DNA from: Armatimonadota bacterium
Lineage (GTDB): Bacteria > Armatimonadota > Zipacnadia > Zipacnadales > UBA11051
Length of the DNA: 12,250 bases
Reading direction: 5' to 3'
Assembly (NCBI GenBank): GCA_003542955.1
Contig: DPJP01000147.1
Coordinates: 2,899 to 15,148 of the forward strand
A program made the translations under genes and the position numbers. This document shows positions 1 through 6,672 of the stretch, one piece after another (within the stretch, counting starts at the first letter, position 1; each line of letters opens with the position of its first letter). Under the pieces are notes generated by a model that did not search any database, was not told the DNA's origin, and worked only from the letters and a program-made list of their open reading frames with translations.

Positions 1-1
1 C

Positions 2-469
2 GCGCTGGACCCGCGCCTGCCGCAGAGCGTGCAACTCCGGGACTGGCCGGCAGTGTGTGAACGACGCCATGACGGGGAACTGCTGGCGAAGTGGGAGCGG
101 CTGATGAAGGTCCGCTCGACGGTGATGGCCGCGCTCGAGGAGGCCAAGAGCGCGGGCGAGTGCGAGAACCCGCTCGAGGCGCGAGTCGTCATATACGCGG
201 ATGATCCGACGCGGGAACTGCTGGCGAGCCTGCCGGCGTTACAGACGCTGCTGATCGTGTCCGCGGTCGAGGTTGCGCCGAGGGCCGAGGCGCCGGCGGA
301 GTGCGGCGACGCGCCGGTGTGTGCTGTTGCGGCCAGAAACGCTGGAGAGAAGTGCGAGCGTTGCTGGATGCGTATGGAGACGGTCGGCAGTGATGCCGAG
401 TTTGAAGGTCTGTGCCACCGATGTGCGGAACGTGTGGCACAACTGCGCAGAACCGGCGCGGGGGATTGA
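2..469 (+). CDS. ileS: Isoleucyl-tRNA synthetase, C-terminal fragment
   Basis: This is the 3' end of a gene that begins before the window; the reading frame is open from base 2. IleRS charges tRNA-Ile with isoleucine in the cytoplasm. About 156 residues are visible. The fragment opens with the end of the anticodon-binding domain (SVQLRDWP, followed by a helix with KVRSTVMAALEEA). It ends in the C-terminal zinc-binding module, with cysteine codons at 353, 362, 413 and 422 (CERCW, then CHRC). The pair of CxxC motifs at the extreme C-terminus is typical of the bacterial IleRS form that keeps the zinc ribbon. The stop codon is TGA at 467-469. A TraR/DksA-type gene and lspA follow, a common arrangement. 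The catalytic HIGH and KMSKS parts lie outside the window, so they cannot be checked. The family call is confident. Confidence 0.93.
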   Translation, partial: ALDPRLPQSVQLRDWPAVCERRHDGELLAKWERLMKVRSTVMAALEEAKSAGECENPLEARVVIYADDPTRELLASLPALQTLLIVSAVEVAPRAEAPAECGDAPVCAVAARNAGEKCERCWMRMETVGSDAEFEGLCHRCAERVAQLRRTGAGD

Positions 470-475
470 GCGAGC

Positions 476-492
476 GGCGCCACAGAGGCGCC
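476..492 (+). other. Short hairpin just after ileS
   Basis: A perfect 6-bp stem GGCGCC-(ACAGA)-GGCGCC starts seven bases after the ileS stop. No T-run follows, so it is not a textbook intrinsic terminator. It may be a weak terminator or an mRNA 3'-end structure between ileS and the next gene. A second imperfect stem (GGCGCCC pairing with GGGTGCC, one G-U pair) lies about 90 bases further on. The rest of the 150-base gap up to the next start codon shows no clear promoter. Confidence 0.35.
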
Positions 493-619
493 CGCGCCGG
501 GGGATGTCACATCGGTACCCAGTGGCCGTTGGGCGTGCCGGATCGCGGCGGGGCACGGAATGCCCGCCCGGCGCCCATCGCCCGCCGGGTGCCGGGTCGT
601 TCTCAAGGAGGCCCGCTCG

Positions 620-997
620 ATGGTGCGTAAGCGCAAGCTCGACACGAGGAAACTCAAGCAGGAACTGCTGGAGGAAAAGGAGCGTCTGGAGGAGCACATC
701 CGGCGTCTGGATGACCGCACCTCCGGCCGTGACCCACTCAACAGGGACGTGGCGGCCCGGGACTTCGACGAGCTCGGGGGCGATGCGGCCCTCGATACCG
801 CCGAGCGCGGGCAGGTGGCGGCAATCGAGGAGAACTTCCGCGACATTCTGGCGGCCGTCAACACGGCGCTGGAGAAGATCGAGAACGGCAGCTACGGCAC
901 CTGTGACCGTTGCGGCAAGGACATCCCGAAGTCGCGGCTGGAGTTCCTGCCTTACGCGACGCAGTGCGCGAAGTGCCGCAAGGAGCTGTCGGGATGA
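620..997 (+). CDS. TraR/DksA-family C4 zinc-finger protein
   Basis: The product has 125 residues. The ATG at 620 was chosen because AAGGAGG (605-611) sits 8 bases upstream; an earlier in-frame ATG at 560 has no such site. The N-terminal half is charged and helical (about residues 8-35 and 63-90), consistent with a coiled-coil hairpin. Acidic residues around 47-60 (FDELGGDAALD) lie where DksA proteins carry their acidic tip. The C-terminal C4 zinc finger has Cys95, Cys98, Cys116 and Cys119 (CDRCGKDIP ... CAKC). DksA-type proteins enter the secondary channel of RNA polymerase and modulate initiation, often with ppGpp. Short members such as this are widespread between ileS and lspA and their exact role is unclear. 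The stop overlaps the lspA start as ATGA, which suggests translational coupling. The family is secure; a true DksA function is not shown. Confidence 0.9.
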   Translation: MVRKRKLDTRKLKQELLEEKERLEEHIRRLDDRTSGRDPLNRDVAARDFDELGGDAALDTAERGQVAAIEENFRDILAAVNTALEKIENGSYGTCDRCGKDIPKSRLEFLPYATQCAKCRKELSG

Positions 998-1548
998 GCG
1001 CGCCGGAGACTGCCGAGCCTGTGCGCCGGTCATCGGGCGGGCGGCGGCCGGCGCTGTTCTACTCGGTGGCTCTGTTGGTATTTGTCCTCGACCAGTCAAC
1101 GAAGCTGCTGGCGGTGCGTCATCTCGAGATCGGCAGGCCGGTCCCGGTTCTGGGGCCGGTCCTGAGTCTGAACCTGCGGGAAAACACCGGCGCGGCGTGG
1201 GGCCTGCTGGCTCAGCACTCTCTCTGGCTCGCCGTCATCGGCGTCGCAATGGTTGTTGGGCTGGTGGTTGCGGGCCTGCGCGCCGGGCAGATGCCCGCCT
1301 GGATGCGAACGGCTCTGCCTGTGTTGCTCGGGGGAGCGATGGGCAATGTCGCCGATCGCGTCGGCCGCGGGGCGGTCATCGACTTCCTGGGTTTCCACGT
1401 CTGGCCGGTGTTCAACCTCGCCGACACGGCGATCGTCGTGAGCGCGGTACTCATCTGCTACAGCCTCATTGTCGCGGAAGTCAAGGGCACGGGCACAGAG
1501 CCGGACGACGCGGGTAGAGATGGCGAAGCCGAATGCGATCAGTGCTGA
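994..1548 (+). CDS. lspA: Lipoprotein signal peptidase (signal peptidase II)
   Basis: The product has 184 residues, near the usual 160-190. It is an inner-membrane aspartyl protease that removes the signal peptide from diacylglyceryl-modified prolipoproteins. The start is the ATG at 994, overlapping the preceding stop as ATGA; an in-frame ATG at 910 lies inside the upstream gene. Four hydrophobic segments are visible at roughly 21-40, 71-94, 105-116 and 141-161. Family motifs are all present: VLDQSTK (Asp33), NTGAAWG (64-70), GNVADR with catalytic Asp121, and FNLADTAI with catalytic Asp144. The C-terminus is an acidic tail with no hydrophobic segment. The next gene, lgt, starts inside the last 16 bases of this one, so the two consecutive enzymes of lipoprotein maturation are probably co-translated. 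Confidence 0.96.
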   Translation: MSAPETAEPVRRSSGGRRPALFYSVALLVFVLDQSTKLLAVRHLEIGRPVPVLGPVLSLNLRENTGAAWGLLAQHSLWLAVIGVAMVVGLVVAGLRAGQMPAWMRTALPVLLGGAMGNVADRVGRGAVIDFLGFHVWPVFNLADTAIVVSAVLICYSLIVAEVKGTGTEPDDAGRDGEAECDQC

Positions 1549-2513
1549 TCGAGCTTGGGCCGTGGAGCCCCTTTGCGCTGCCGGTAGTGTGGGCGGCGGT
1601 GCTGGCCTTCGTTCTGCTGTGGCAGCTGCTCGAGAACCGGCAGTCGGGCCAGAAGATTCTCGCGCGCGACCTGTTGACGTCGACCGGCATCTCGCTGGTG
1701 GCCGCGCTCGTGCTGTACGTGCTGGTCAACCGGTACGCGCCCGTCTCGATCAAGGCCTACGGCGTGATGATGCTGGTCGGCTACACAGTCGCCGCCGTCT
1801 GGATGTACCACGCGGGCAGGCAGGACCGCCTGACGGTCTCAGCCGTCATCGACATGGCGCTGCTGGCATTGCTCGGCGGCATCGTCGGGGGGCGCGTGTT
1901 GTACGTGATCCTCTCGCACGAGGAGTTCACAAGCTGGCACCAGATCTTCGACCTGTGGTCGGGTGGGCTATCGTTCCACGGCGGGGTCATCGGGGGCTTT
2001 GTGGCACTGTGGCTCTATGCCCGCCACCAGGGCTACCGGCTGACCTTCATCATGGATCTCTTCGCGATGAACATCCCGATCGCGTACGGCTTCGCCCGGA
2101 TCGGCTGCTTTCTGAATGGTTGTTGTCACGGCTCGCCCAGCGACCTGCCCTGGGCCGTAGTTTTCCCGCCGGGGGGCGCTTGCACGTTGCCCGGTGAGCA
2201 CCTCCATCCCACGCAGTTGTACGCCACACTGCTGAGCTGGTGCATCTTCGGCATTCTGGTGTGGCTGAGACCCCGGATGCGGCGGGAGGGCCACCTGCTG
2301 CTGGCCTTCCTGATGCTCTACTCGGTGATGCGCTTCGGGCTCGAGTTCACCCGCGCTGGTGTCAGCGCCGAGTACGTCGTGCCCGGCGGCTGGCTGACCG
2401 TCGCACAACTGGCAAGTATCTGCATCTTCGCCGCCGCCGCCATCTGGATGGCGTTGACCACACCCCGCGGCAGACGAGAAGAAGCCCTCGCCGATGATAC
2501 CCGATCAGGCTGA
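1533..2513 (+). CDS. lgt: Prolipoprotein diacylglyceryl transferase
   Basis: The product has 326 residues. It is a polytopic inner-membrane enzyme that moves diacylglycerol from phosphatidylglycerol to the lipobox cysteine of prolipoproteins, the step before LspA acts. About seven hydrophobic stretches are visible. Family landmarks appear in order: YGVMM (76-80), FHGG (148-151), ARIGCFLNGCCHG (188-200, the Lgt signature region in the Cys-rich variant), HPTQLY (225-230), and RFGLEFTR (267-274) with the conserved late arginine. The segment before residue 75 is longer than in E. coli Lgt. The ATG at 1533 has only a weak purine-rich stretch upstream and probably relies on coupling with lspA. A GTG at 1542 is a less likely alternative. 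The last 20 bases overlap the following pseudouridine synthase gene. Confidence 0.93.
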   Translation: MRSVLIELGPWSPFALPVVWAAVLAFVLLWQLLENRQSGQKILARDLLTSTGISLVAALVLYVLVNRYAPVSIKAYGVMMLVGYTVAAVWMYHAGRQDRLTVSAVIDMALLALLGGIVGGRVLYVILSHEEFTSWHQIFDLWSGGLSFHGGVIGGFVALWLYARHQGYRLTFIMDLFAMNIPIAYGFARIGCFLNGCCHGSPSDLPWAVVFPPGGACTLPGEHLHPTQLYATLLSWCIFGILVWLRPRMRREGHLLLAFLMLYSVMRFGLEFTRAGVSAEYVVPGGWLTVAQLASICIFAAAAIWMALTTPRGRREEALADDTRSG

Positions 2514-3510
2514 AGAGCGCACCCACATCGTCCCGCCGGCGCTCGCAGGCTCGCGTCTGGACGCCTGTGTGACGGCACTCGTCGCAGAAGTGTCTCGAAG
2601 CGCCGCGCGCAGGCTCATCGACGACGAGTGCGTGCTGCTGGACGGTCGGGCGGTCAAGGCGTCCACCACGGTCGCGGCGGGCCAACGCATCGATGTGAGC
2701 ATCCCCGCTGTCGAGCCGATCCACATCAAGCCCCAGGAGATCCCGCTCGATATCGCCTATGAGGACGACAACGTCATCGTGGTCAACAAGCCCCCCGGCA
2801 TGGCGGTGCATCCCGGCCCCGGACACCCCGACGGCACCCTCGTAAATGCTCTGGCCGCGCACTGCGGCAAGCTGAGCGCGGCCGGCGGAGCACACCGCCC
2901 GGGGCTGGTTCACCGGCTCGACTTGTACACCTCCGGGCTGATCCTGTGCGCCACCAACGACCGCGTGCACCGCGAACTCTCGGCGGCGATCGAGCGGCGT
3001 GAGGTCAAGCGCCTCTACGAGGCGCTCGTCTGGGAGGGACCCCCGCAGCCCGCCGGCCGGCTGACGACACGCTACGGCAGACGCCCCGAGCACCGGACGT
3101 TGATGGCGGTGCTGCAGGAGGGGGGGCGCAAGGCGATCACCGACTACCGTGTCGCCGAGCGCTACGGGTGGCGCTGGACGCCTCCGGGCGAGCGCGAGCG
3201 GGCGCGGGAGGCCTGTTGTGTGGTGTGTGGGCTGCAGACGGGGCGCACGCACCAGGTCCGCGTGCACATGCAGCACCTCGGCGCTCCGCTCATCGGCGAT
3301 CCCGAATACGGCGATCTGCAGCGGGATGCGGGCGGGCCGGAAGAGCTCGACGCGCTGGTGGCGGAGCTGCCCGGCCAGGCGCTCCACGCCGTTCAGATCG
3401 AGTTTCTCCACCCGGTCAACGGGGAGACTATCCGTCTCAATGCCGCACCGCCGCCGCAGTTCGCCGCCGTTCGCGACTGGCTGAGGGAGCACGGTCACAC
3501 CCCGGCGTGA
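2494..3510 (+). CDS. rluD: RluA/RluD-family rRNA pseudouridine synthase
   Basis: The product has 338 residues, matching the S4-containing RluD/RluC class. These enzymes isomerise specific uridines in 23S rRNA to pseudouridine. An N-terminal S4 RNA-binding domain (about 19-70; GSRLD, VSRSAARRLI) is followed by the catalytic domain. That domain shows VVNKPPGMAVHPG (96-108), the motif HRLDLYTSGL (140-149) with catalytic Asp143, GLQTGRTHQVRVHM (246-259), GDPEYG (268-273) and ALHA (296-299). The two variable positions after RLD are Leu-Tyr, whereas charged or small residues are more usual there. The ATG at 2494 overlaps the end of lgt by 20 bases and has no strong Shine-Dalgarno, consistent with coupling. 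The exact target uridines (RluD against RluC or another paralogue) cannot be decided from the sequence. Confidence 0.92.
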   Translation: MIPDQAEERTHIVPPALAGSRLDACVTALVAEVSRSAARRLIDDECVLLDGRAVKASTTVAAGQRIDVSIPAVEPIHIKPQEIPLDIAYEDDNVIVVNKPPGMAVHPGPGHPDGTLVNALAAHCGKLSAAGGAHRPGLVHRLDLYTSGLILCATNDRVHRELSAAIERREVKRLYEALVWEGPPQPAGRLTTRYGRRPEHRTLMAVLQEGGRKAITDYRVAERYGWRWTPPGERERAREACCVVCGLQTGRTHQVRVHMQHLGAPLIGDPEYGDLQRDAGGPEELDALVAELPGQALHAVQIEFLHPVNGETIRLNAAPPPQFAAVRDWLREHGHTPA

Positions 3511-3522
3511 GATGAAATCTCC

Positions 3523-3566
3523 GGCCGGAAGGGGAGATCCAGCCGGGGGCGGATATTGGGATACTC
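3523..3566 (+). repeat. Extra tandem copy of the repeat-arm motif
   Basis: A stretch of about 44 bases with the pattern CCGGAAGGGG ... CCGGGGGCGGAT..TGGG aligns with the immediately following stretch at 3567-3606 (CCGGAAGGG ... ACCGGGGCCGGATGGG). The two look like imperfect tandem copies. The left copy also contains a small stem, ATCTCC (3517-3522) with GGAGAT (3533-3538), starting just after the rluD stop. The alignment was made by eye. Confidence 0.55.
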
Positions 3567-3567
3567 G

Positions 3568-3851
3568 ACCGGAAGGGCCCATTCAACCGGGGCCGGATGG
3601 GGCCCGCCTCCTGCGCAGACGACGCGCAGTCGGCACCCATTCTGCCCCTCCTTTCGAAGGGCGTTCCCTCCACAGATTGGTTCCCGAGCGATACTGACGA
3701 CCACGCCGTTCCGGCACCCGTGACCCACGTTCCTTCGCACCGCCACGCGAAAGGAGGGGCCGAATGGGTGTCACCGGAGCGGACCGCGGCCGTCTGCGGG
3801 ACGCGACGGTGACGGGTCCCATCCGGCCCCGGTTCCATGCTCCCTTCCGTT
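3568..3851. repeat. Large imperfect inverted repeat filling the rluD-dinB gap
   Basis: This occupies most of the 368-base gap between the convergent rluD and dinB genes. The outer arms are AACCGGGGCCGGATGGG plus GCCC (3585-3605) and its inverted partner at 3814-3834, matching at 20 of 21 positions. The similarity continues more weakly outward through CGGAAGGG to 3568 and 3851. The inner arms are 3632-3656 and 3748-3772, 25 bases each, matching at 23 positions (core ACCCATTC and GCCCCTCCTTTCG). The arms are interrupted by unequal spacers (26 and 41 bases) and enclose a 91-base centre. No convincing protein frame exists here. It could fold into a long hairpin on either strand and so act as a bidirectional terminator. 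It could equally be a MITE-like or REP-like repeat. The structure is seen directly; its role is inferred. Confidence 0.7.
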
Positions 3852-3878
3852 CCGTCGCACTGCCGTTGCGCCGCTCTT

Positions 3879-5048
3879 TCACTCCTCCTCCCACAGTCGC
3901 GCCTGGCGGATGGCGTTCTCGCCGAAACGGTCGCGGATTCTGTCACATGCCTGGTCGAGCTTGCCGATATCCTCGACGCTCTGGTCAAACAGGCTCAGTT
4001 GCGCTCCCCGCTGCTCGGTGAGGTTGCTCACACCCAGGCCGATCAACCGCGCGCGCTGGGCGCCGAAGTCAACCCTCTGAAGCATCTCGACACCGGGGCG
4101 GTAGATATCCTGCCATGTGTCGGTCGGGTGCTCGAGGCTGCTGCTGCGCGTGATGAGCTTGAAGCTGGAGAACCTGACCTTCAGGTGCACCGTCCGCGCC
4201 ATGCAGTCGCGCTGTCGCAGACGTCGTGCGAGGGTGTCTGAGATCGAGAGCAGCCGCAGGCGCAGGAAGTCCAGGTCGCGGCTGTCGTGCTCGAGCGTCG
4301 TCTCACTGCTGATCTGCTTGCGCTCGGGGGTATCGTCGTACGCGCAGACCTCGTCGCTGCCGCGGCCGCCGGCGGCCTGGTGCAGGTGCAGGCCCAGCTT
4401 GCCGAACTCGCGCTCGAGCAGCGTCACCGGCACGGAGCGCAGTTGCCCGATGGTGATCACGCCCAACTGCTTGAGCCGCCCGCGAGTACTCTCCCCTATC
4501 CCCGACAGCCTCCCCACAGGCAGCGGGTCAAGCAGCCCGGGGAGCTGCTCTTCGCGAATCCAGAACAGCCCGTCAGGCTTGTCCCAGTCGGAGGCCATCT
4601 TCGCGAGCATCCGGTTATGCGAAAGGCCGACGGAGAGGGTTATGCCCAGTTCGCTCTTCACCTGCTGCTTGACGCGGCGCGCCAACTCCAGAGGCGGCCC
4701 GAACAGCCGCTCGGTGCCGGTGATGTCGAGATAGGCCTCATCAATCGAGACAGGCTCGATGAGCGGGGTATAGCCACGAAGGATGTCGAAGACGCGGTCG
4801 GAGTAGCGCTTGTAGAGGTCGCCGTGGACCGGGACCACGACCGCATGCGGGCAGAGCTGCCGGGCACGCCACATCGGCATGGCGGAGTGCACGCCGAAGT
4901 GCCGGGCCTCATACGATGCGGCGGAGACGACACTGCGCCGCGATGTCCCCCCCACGAGCACCGGCTTGCCCCGGTATTGGGGATTCTCGACCTGCTCGAC
5001 AGATGCAAAGAACGCATCCAGATCGGCATGCATGATGATCTTTGCCAT
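3879..5048 (-). CDS. dinB: DNA polymerase IV (Y-family translesion polymerase)
   Basis: The product has 389 residues, slightly longer than E. coli DinB (351). It is an error-prone polymerase that bypasses lesions. The ATG at 5048 places HADLDAFFASVEQ at the N-terminus as in the family; an upstream in-frame GTG at 5198 would add 50 residues unlike Pol IV and would cross the promoter. Landmarks: metal ligands Asp9 and Asp103-Glu104 (SIDEAYLD), a probable steric-gate Phe13, YEARHFGV (46-53), a helix-hairpin-helix region (LSGIGESTRGRL, 181-192), the little-finger domain (about 243-345) and a C-terminal beta-clamp-binding peptide QLSLF (350-354). About 35 residues follow the clamp motif, so it is internal rather than terminal. 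The gene is convergent with rluD and divergent from the TPR gene. A LexA-like box 17 bases before the start suggests SOS control. Confidence 0.96.
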   Translation of the reverse strand: MAKIIMHADLDAFFASVEQVENPQYRGKPVLVGGTSRRSVVSAASYEARHFGVHSAMPMWRARQLCPHAVVVPVHGDLYKRYSDRVFDILRGYTPLIEPVSIDEAYLDITGTERLFGPPLELARRVKQQVKSELGITLSVGLSHNRMLAKMASDWDKPDGLFWIREEQLPGLLDPLPVGRLSGIGESTRGRLKQLGVITIGQLRSVPVTLLEREFGKLGLHLHQAAGGRGSDEVCAYDDTPERKQISSETTLEHDSRDLDFLRLRLLSISDTLARRLRQRDCMARTVHLKVRFSSFKLITRSSSLEHPTDTWQDIYRPGVEMLQRVDFGAQRARLIGLGVSNLTEQRGAQLSLFDQSVEDIGKLDQACDRIRDRFGENAIRQARLWEEE

Positions 5049-5065
5049 ACCGTTCCCCCAGAACG

Positions 5066-5079
5066 CAAACGCGCGTTCG
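5066..5079 (-). promoter_or_regulatory. LexA-like SOS operator of dinB
   Basis: On the minus strand this reads CGAACGCGCGTTTG. It fits the Bacillus-type LexA/DinR consensus CGAACRNRYGTTYC at every position except the last base. It lies between the dinB -10 element and its start codon, where a bound repressor would block initiation. The motif is seen directly; regulation by LexA is inferred from the consensus and the gene it precedes. No lexA gene is in the window. Confidence 0.7.
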
Positions 5080-5082
5080 ATG

Positions 5083-5111
5083 ATTCTATCAGCCGAACTC
5101 CCGCATGTCCA
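5083..5111 (-). promoter_or_regulatory. Sigma70-like promoter of dinB
   Basis: On the minus strand a -35 element TGGACA (5106-5111) and a -10 element TAGAAT (5083-5088) are separated by exactly 17 bases. Each matches the consensus at five of six positions. Transcription would start near 5076, inside the LexA-like box, leaving a leader of about 28 bases. A GGGGGAA stretch just before the ATG is a modest ribosome-binding site. Confidence 0.65.
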
Positions 5112-5208
5112 GAGCCGCGGAACCAGATACTCGGCACCGTGCAGGGATGTTGCGCGAATCGTGAGGTTTTCTTTACCGTTGTCACTCGCCTGTGGCACCG
5201 GGAGCGTG

Positions 5209-5214
5209 TATAAT
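5209..5214 (+). promoter_or_regulatory. Candidate -10 element for the TPR lipoprotein gene
   Basis: A perfect TATAAT stands out in GC-rich DNA in the divergent gap between dinB and the TPR gene. No good -35 is found at 16-18 bases; TTGTCA at 5179-5184 is 24 bases away, which is too far for sigma70. Transcription from here would give a leader of about 105 bases before the TTG start. The leader holds a GTCGGC/GCCGAC stem (5218-5223 with 5240-5245) and a further GTCGGC at 5295-5300. Confidence 0.5.
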
Positions 5215-5326
5215 ACTGTCGGCTGAAGCGACTGATGTTGCCGACTTGCGTGTATGTGTTGGCCGCACAGTCACTCGCGCACAGATCTGGAGTCGTCGGC
5301 TCGATAGTGCGAAGGGAGCGACACCA

Positions 5327-6589
5327 TTGCAGAACTCATACACGGGACGGCTTGCCCGATCGCTCACTGCTGCGTTTGCCGTTGTAGCCCTTGGCAGCCT
5401 GTTGCTGGCCGTCTGCGGCTGTCCGAAGCCCGCGGAGAGAGAGCCGCTGGGTGGCACCGCCGAGGACCTGCGGCTGACCGCCCAGCAGCAGGGACCGGAG
5501 GCGGCGATAGCGCAGGCTACCGCAGAGGCCGAGAGGGACCAGACGGCGGACGCCTACGAACGCCTTGCACAGGCGTATGCGATGGCAGGGAAGGGGCCGG
5601 AGGCCGCCGAGGCGCTGAAGAAGGCGCTCGAGATCCAGGCGGATCATCCGAAATCGGTGCTGGCGATGAGCATCATCCTGCTCGAGCAGGCCGACAGCCT
5701 GGCTGCGGAGGAGAAGACCGCCGAGGCGGAGGCGAAGCTGAAGGAAGCGCAGGAGATGTCCGAGCGTCTGCTGGATGATGGGCTCAAGGGGCCGGAGGAG
5801 CTGCAGGTGGTCCGCGCTCGGGCCGTTCGCGCCCGGGGACAGGCCGAGGAGGCCATGAAGGGCATCGAGGTCGGGTTGCAGCAGTACCCCAACTCCGCCC
5901 CGCTCCACTGCGCGAAGGCCGACACTCTCCTGCAGATGGACAAGATCAAGGAGGCCGAGGCGAGCTACCGGGAGGCAATGCGCCTGGCCCCCAAGGACGC
6001 GCACTACGTGCGCGGGACCATCCTGCTGCTGCTGCGGGATGAGCGGCCGGAGGAGGCCGCGGCTCTGGCGAACGAGGCCCGCGAGCAGTTCCCCGGCGAT
6101 CCGAAGATACAGCTCGCCGCAGGCGATGCGCTTGTCGCCGCGGCGTACAGATCGACCGATCCCACACGGATCGAGGCCGGCATCGACAGCGCCCTGGCCG
6201 CCTACGAGGAGGCGCTCATCCTGGTGCCCGACCTGCCGCCGGCAGCCAACAATGTCGCGCTGCTGCTGGCAGACCGCGGGCAGCAACTCGAGCGCGCCGA
6301 GCGTCTGGCGACCAACGCGGTGGCCCGCGACAAGAAGAACAACCTCTATGCCGACACGCTCGGCTGGGTGTGGGTGCAGCAGGGCGAGTACGAGAAGGGC
6401 ATCAAGATCCTGCGCGAAGTCATCAAGCGCGCACCGAAGAACAGCGCCGTGAAGTACCACCTCGGCACGGCGCTGGCCAAGTCGGGCACCTCGGTGGCCG
6501 AGGGGAAGAAGCTGCTCAATGAGGCCGCTGCCGATACCCAGCGGCCCGAGGTCTCGACTGCCGCCAAGGCGGTACTGGCTGAGCTGTAG
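5327..6589 (+). CDS. TPR-repeat protein, probable lipoprotein
   Basis: The product has 420 residues if translation begins at the TTG at 5327. That start was chosen because AGGGAG (5313-5318) lies 8 bases upstream and the protein then begins with a signal peptide. An in-frame GTG at 5192 would lie upstream of the TATAAT. Residues 8-29 form a positive then hydrophobic signal segment ending VCGC. Cys32, or less likely Cys30, is the probable lipidated residue. From about residue 74 to the end the protein is alpha-helical with roughly eight TPR-like units (near 74-107, 158-190, 191-224, 225-258, 266-302, 304-337, 340-372, 375-408). One Glu/Lys-rich helix (125-150) interrupts them. The penultimate unit (YADTLGWVWVQQGEYEKG) resembles those of periplasmic TPR proteins linked to exopolysaccharide or PEP-CTERM systems, but no such genes are nearby. 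It probably acts as an envelope scaffold; its partner is unknown. Confidence 0.85.
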   Translation: MQNSYTGRLARSLTAAFAVVALGSLLLAVCGCPKPAEREPLGGTAEDLRLTAQQQGPEAAIAQATAEAERDQTADAYERLAQAYAMAGKGPEAAEALKKALEIQADHPKSVLAMSIILLEQADSLAAEEKTAEAEAKLKEAQEMSERLLDDGLKGPEELQVVRARAVRARGQAEEAMKGIEVGLQQYPNSAPLHCAKADTLLQMDKIKEAEASYREAMRLAPKDAHYVRGTILLLLRDERPEEAAALANEAREQFPGDPKIQLAAGDALVAAAYRSTDPTRIEAGIDSALAAYEEALILVPDLPPAANNVALLLADRGQQLERAERLATNAVARDKKNNLYADTLGWVWVQQGEYEKGIKILREVIKRAPKNSAVKYHLGTALAKSGTSVAEGKKLLNEAAADTQRPEVSTAAKAVLAEL

Positions 6590-6610
6590 ACGCCGGCAAA
6601 TGACACCGTG

Positions 6611-6654
6611 AGCAAAGCGGCCTGCCCGGGACTACTGGGCGGGCCGTTTGTCTG
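6611..6654. terminator. Bidirectional intrinsic terminator
   Basis: A 10-bp stem CGGCCTGCCC (6618-6627) pairs with GGGCGGGCCG (6637-6646), with one G-U pair and a 9-base loop. It is flanked by CAAAG on the left and TTTG on the right. It lies between two convergent genes, 28 bases after the TPR stop and 26 bases beyond the stop of the minus-strand gene, so it can serve both. The T-tracts are short, which weakens the call. Confidence 0.65.
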
Positions 6655-6672
6655 GTGGTGCGGGGCTCTCCC

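Noticed and set aside
3523..3606. Tandem repeat units as the start of a CRISPR array
   Set aside because: There are only two imperfect adjacent units without unique spacers, and no cas genes.
5061..5079. GAAC-N10-GTTC on the plus strand as a second LexA site
   Set aside because: The half-site spacing is wrong for known LexA families; the overlapping CGAAC-N4-GTTTG reading fits far better.
5049..5198. A 50-residue N-terminal extension of dinB
   Set aside because: It would place coding sequence over the dinB promoter and LexA-like box, and Pol IV proteins begin next to the HADLDAFF motif.
5179..5214. TTGTCA with TATAAT as a complete promoter for the TPR gene
   Set aside because: The spacer is 24 bases, outside the sigma70 range; only the -10 element was kept.
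5327..6589. TPR protein as part of a PEP-CTERM/exopolysaccharide system
   Set aside because: Only a loose similarity in one TPR unit; no exosortase, PEP-CTERM substrate or glycosyltransferase genes are in the window.
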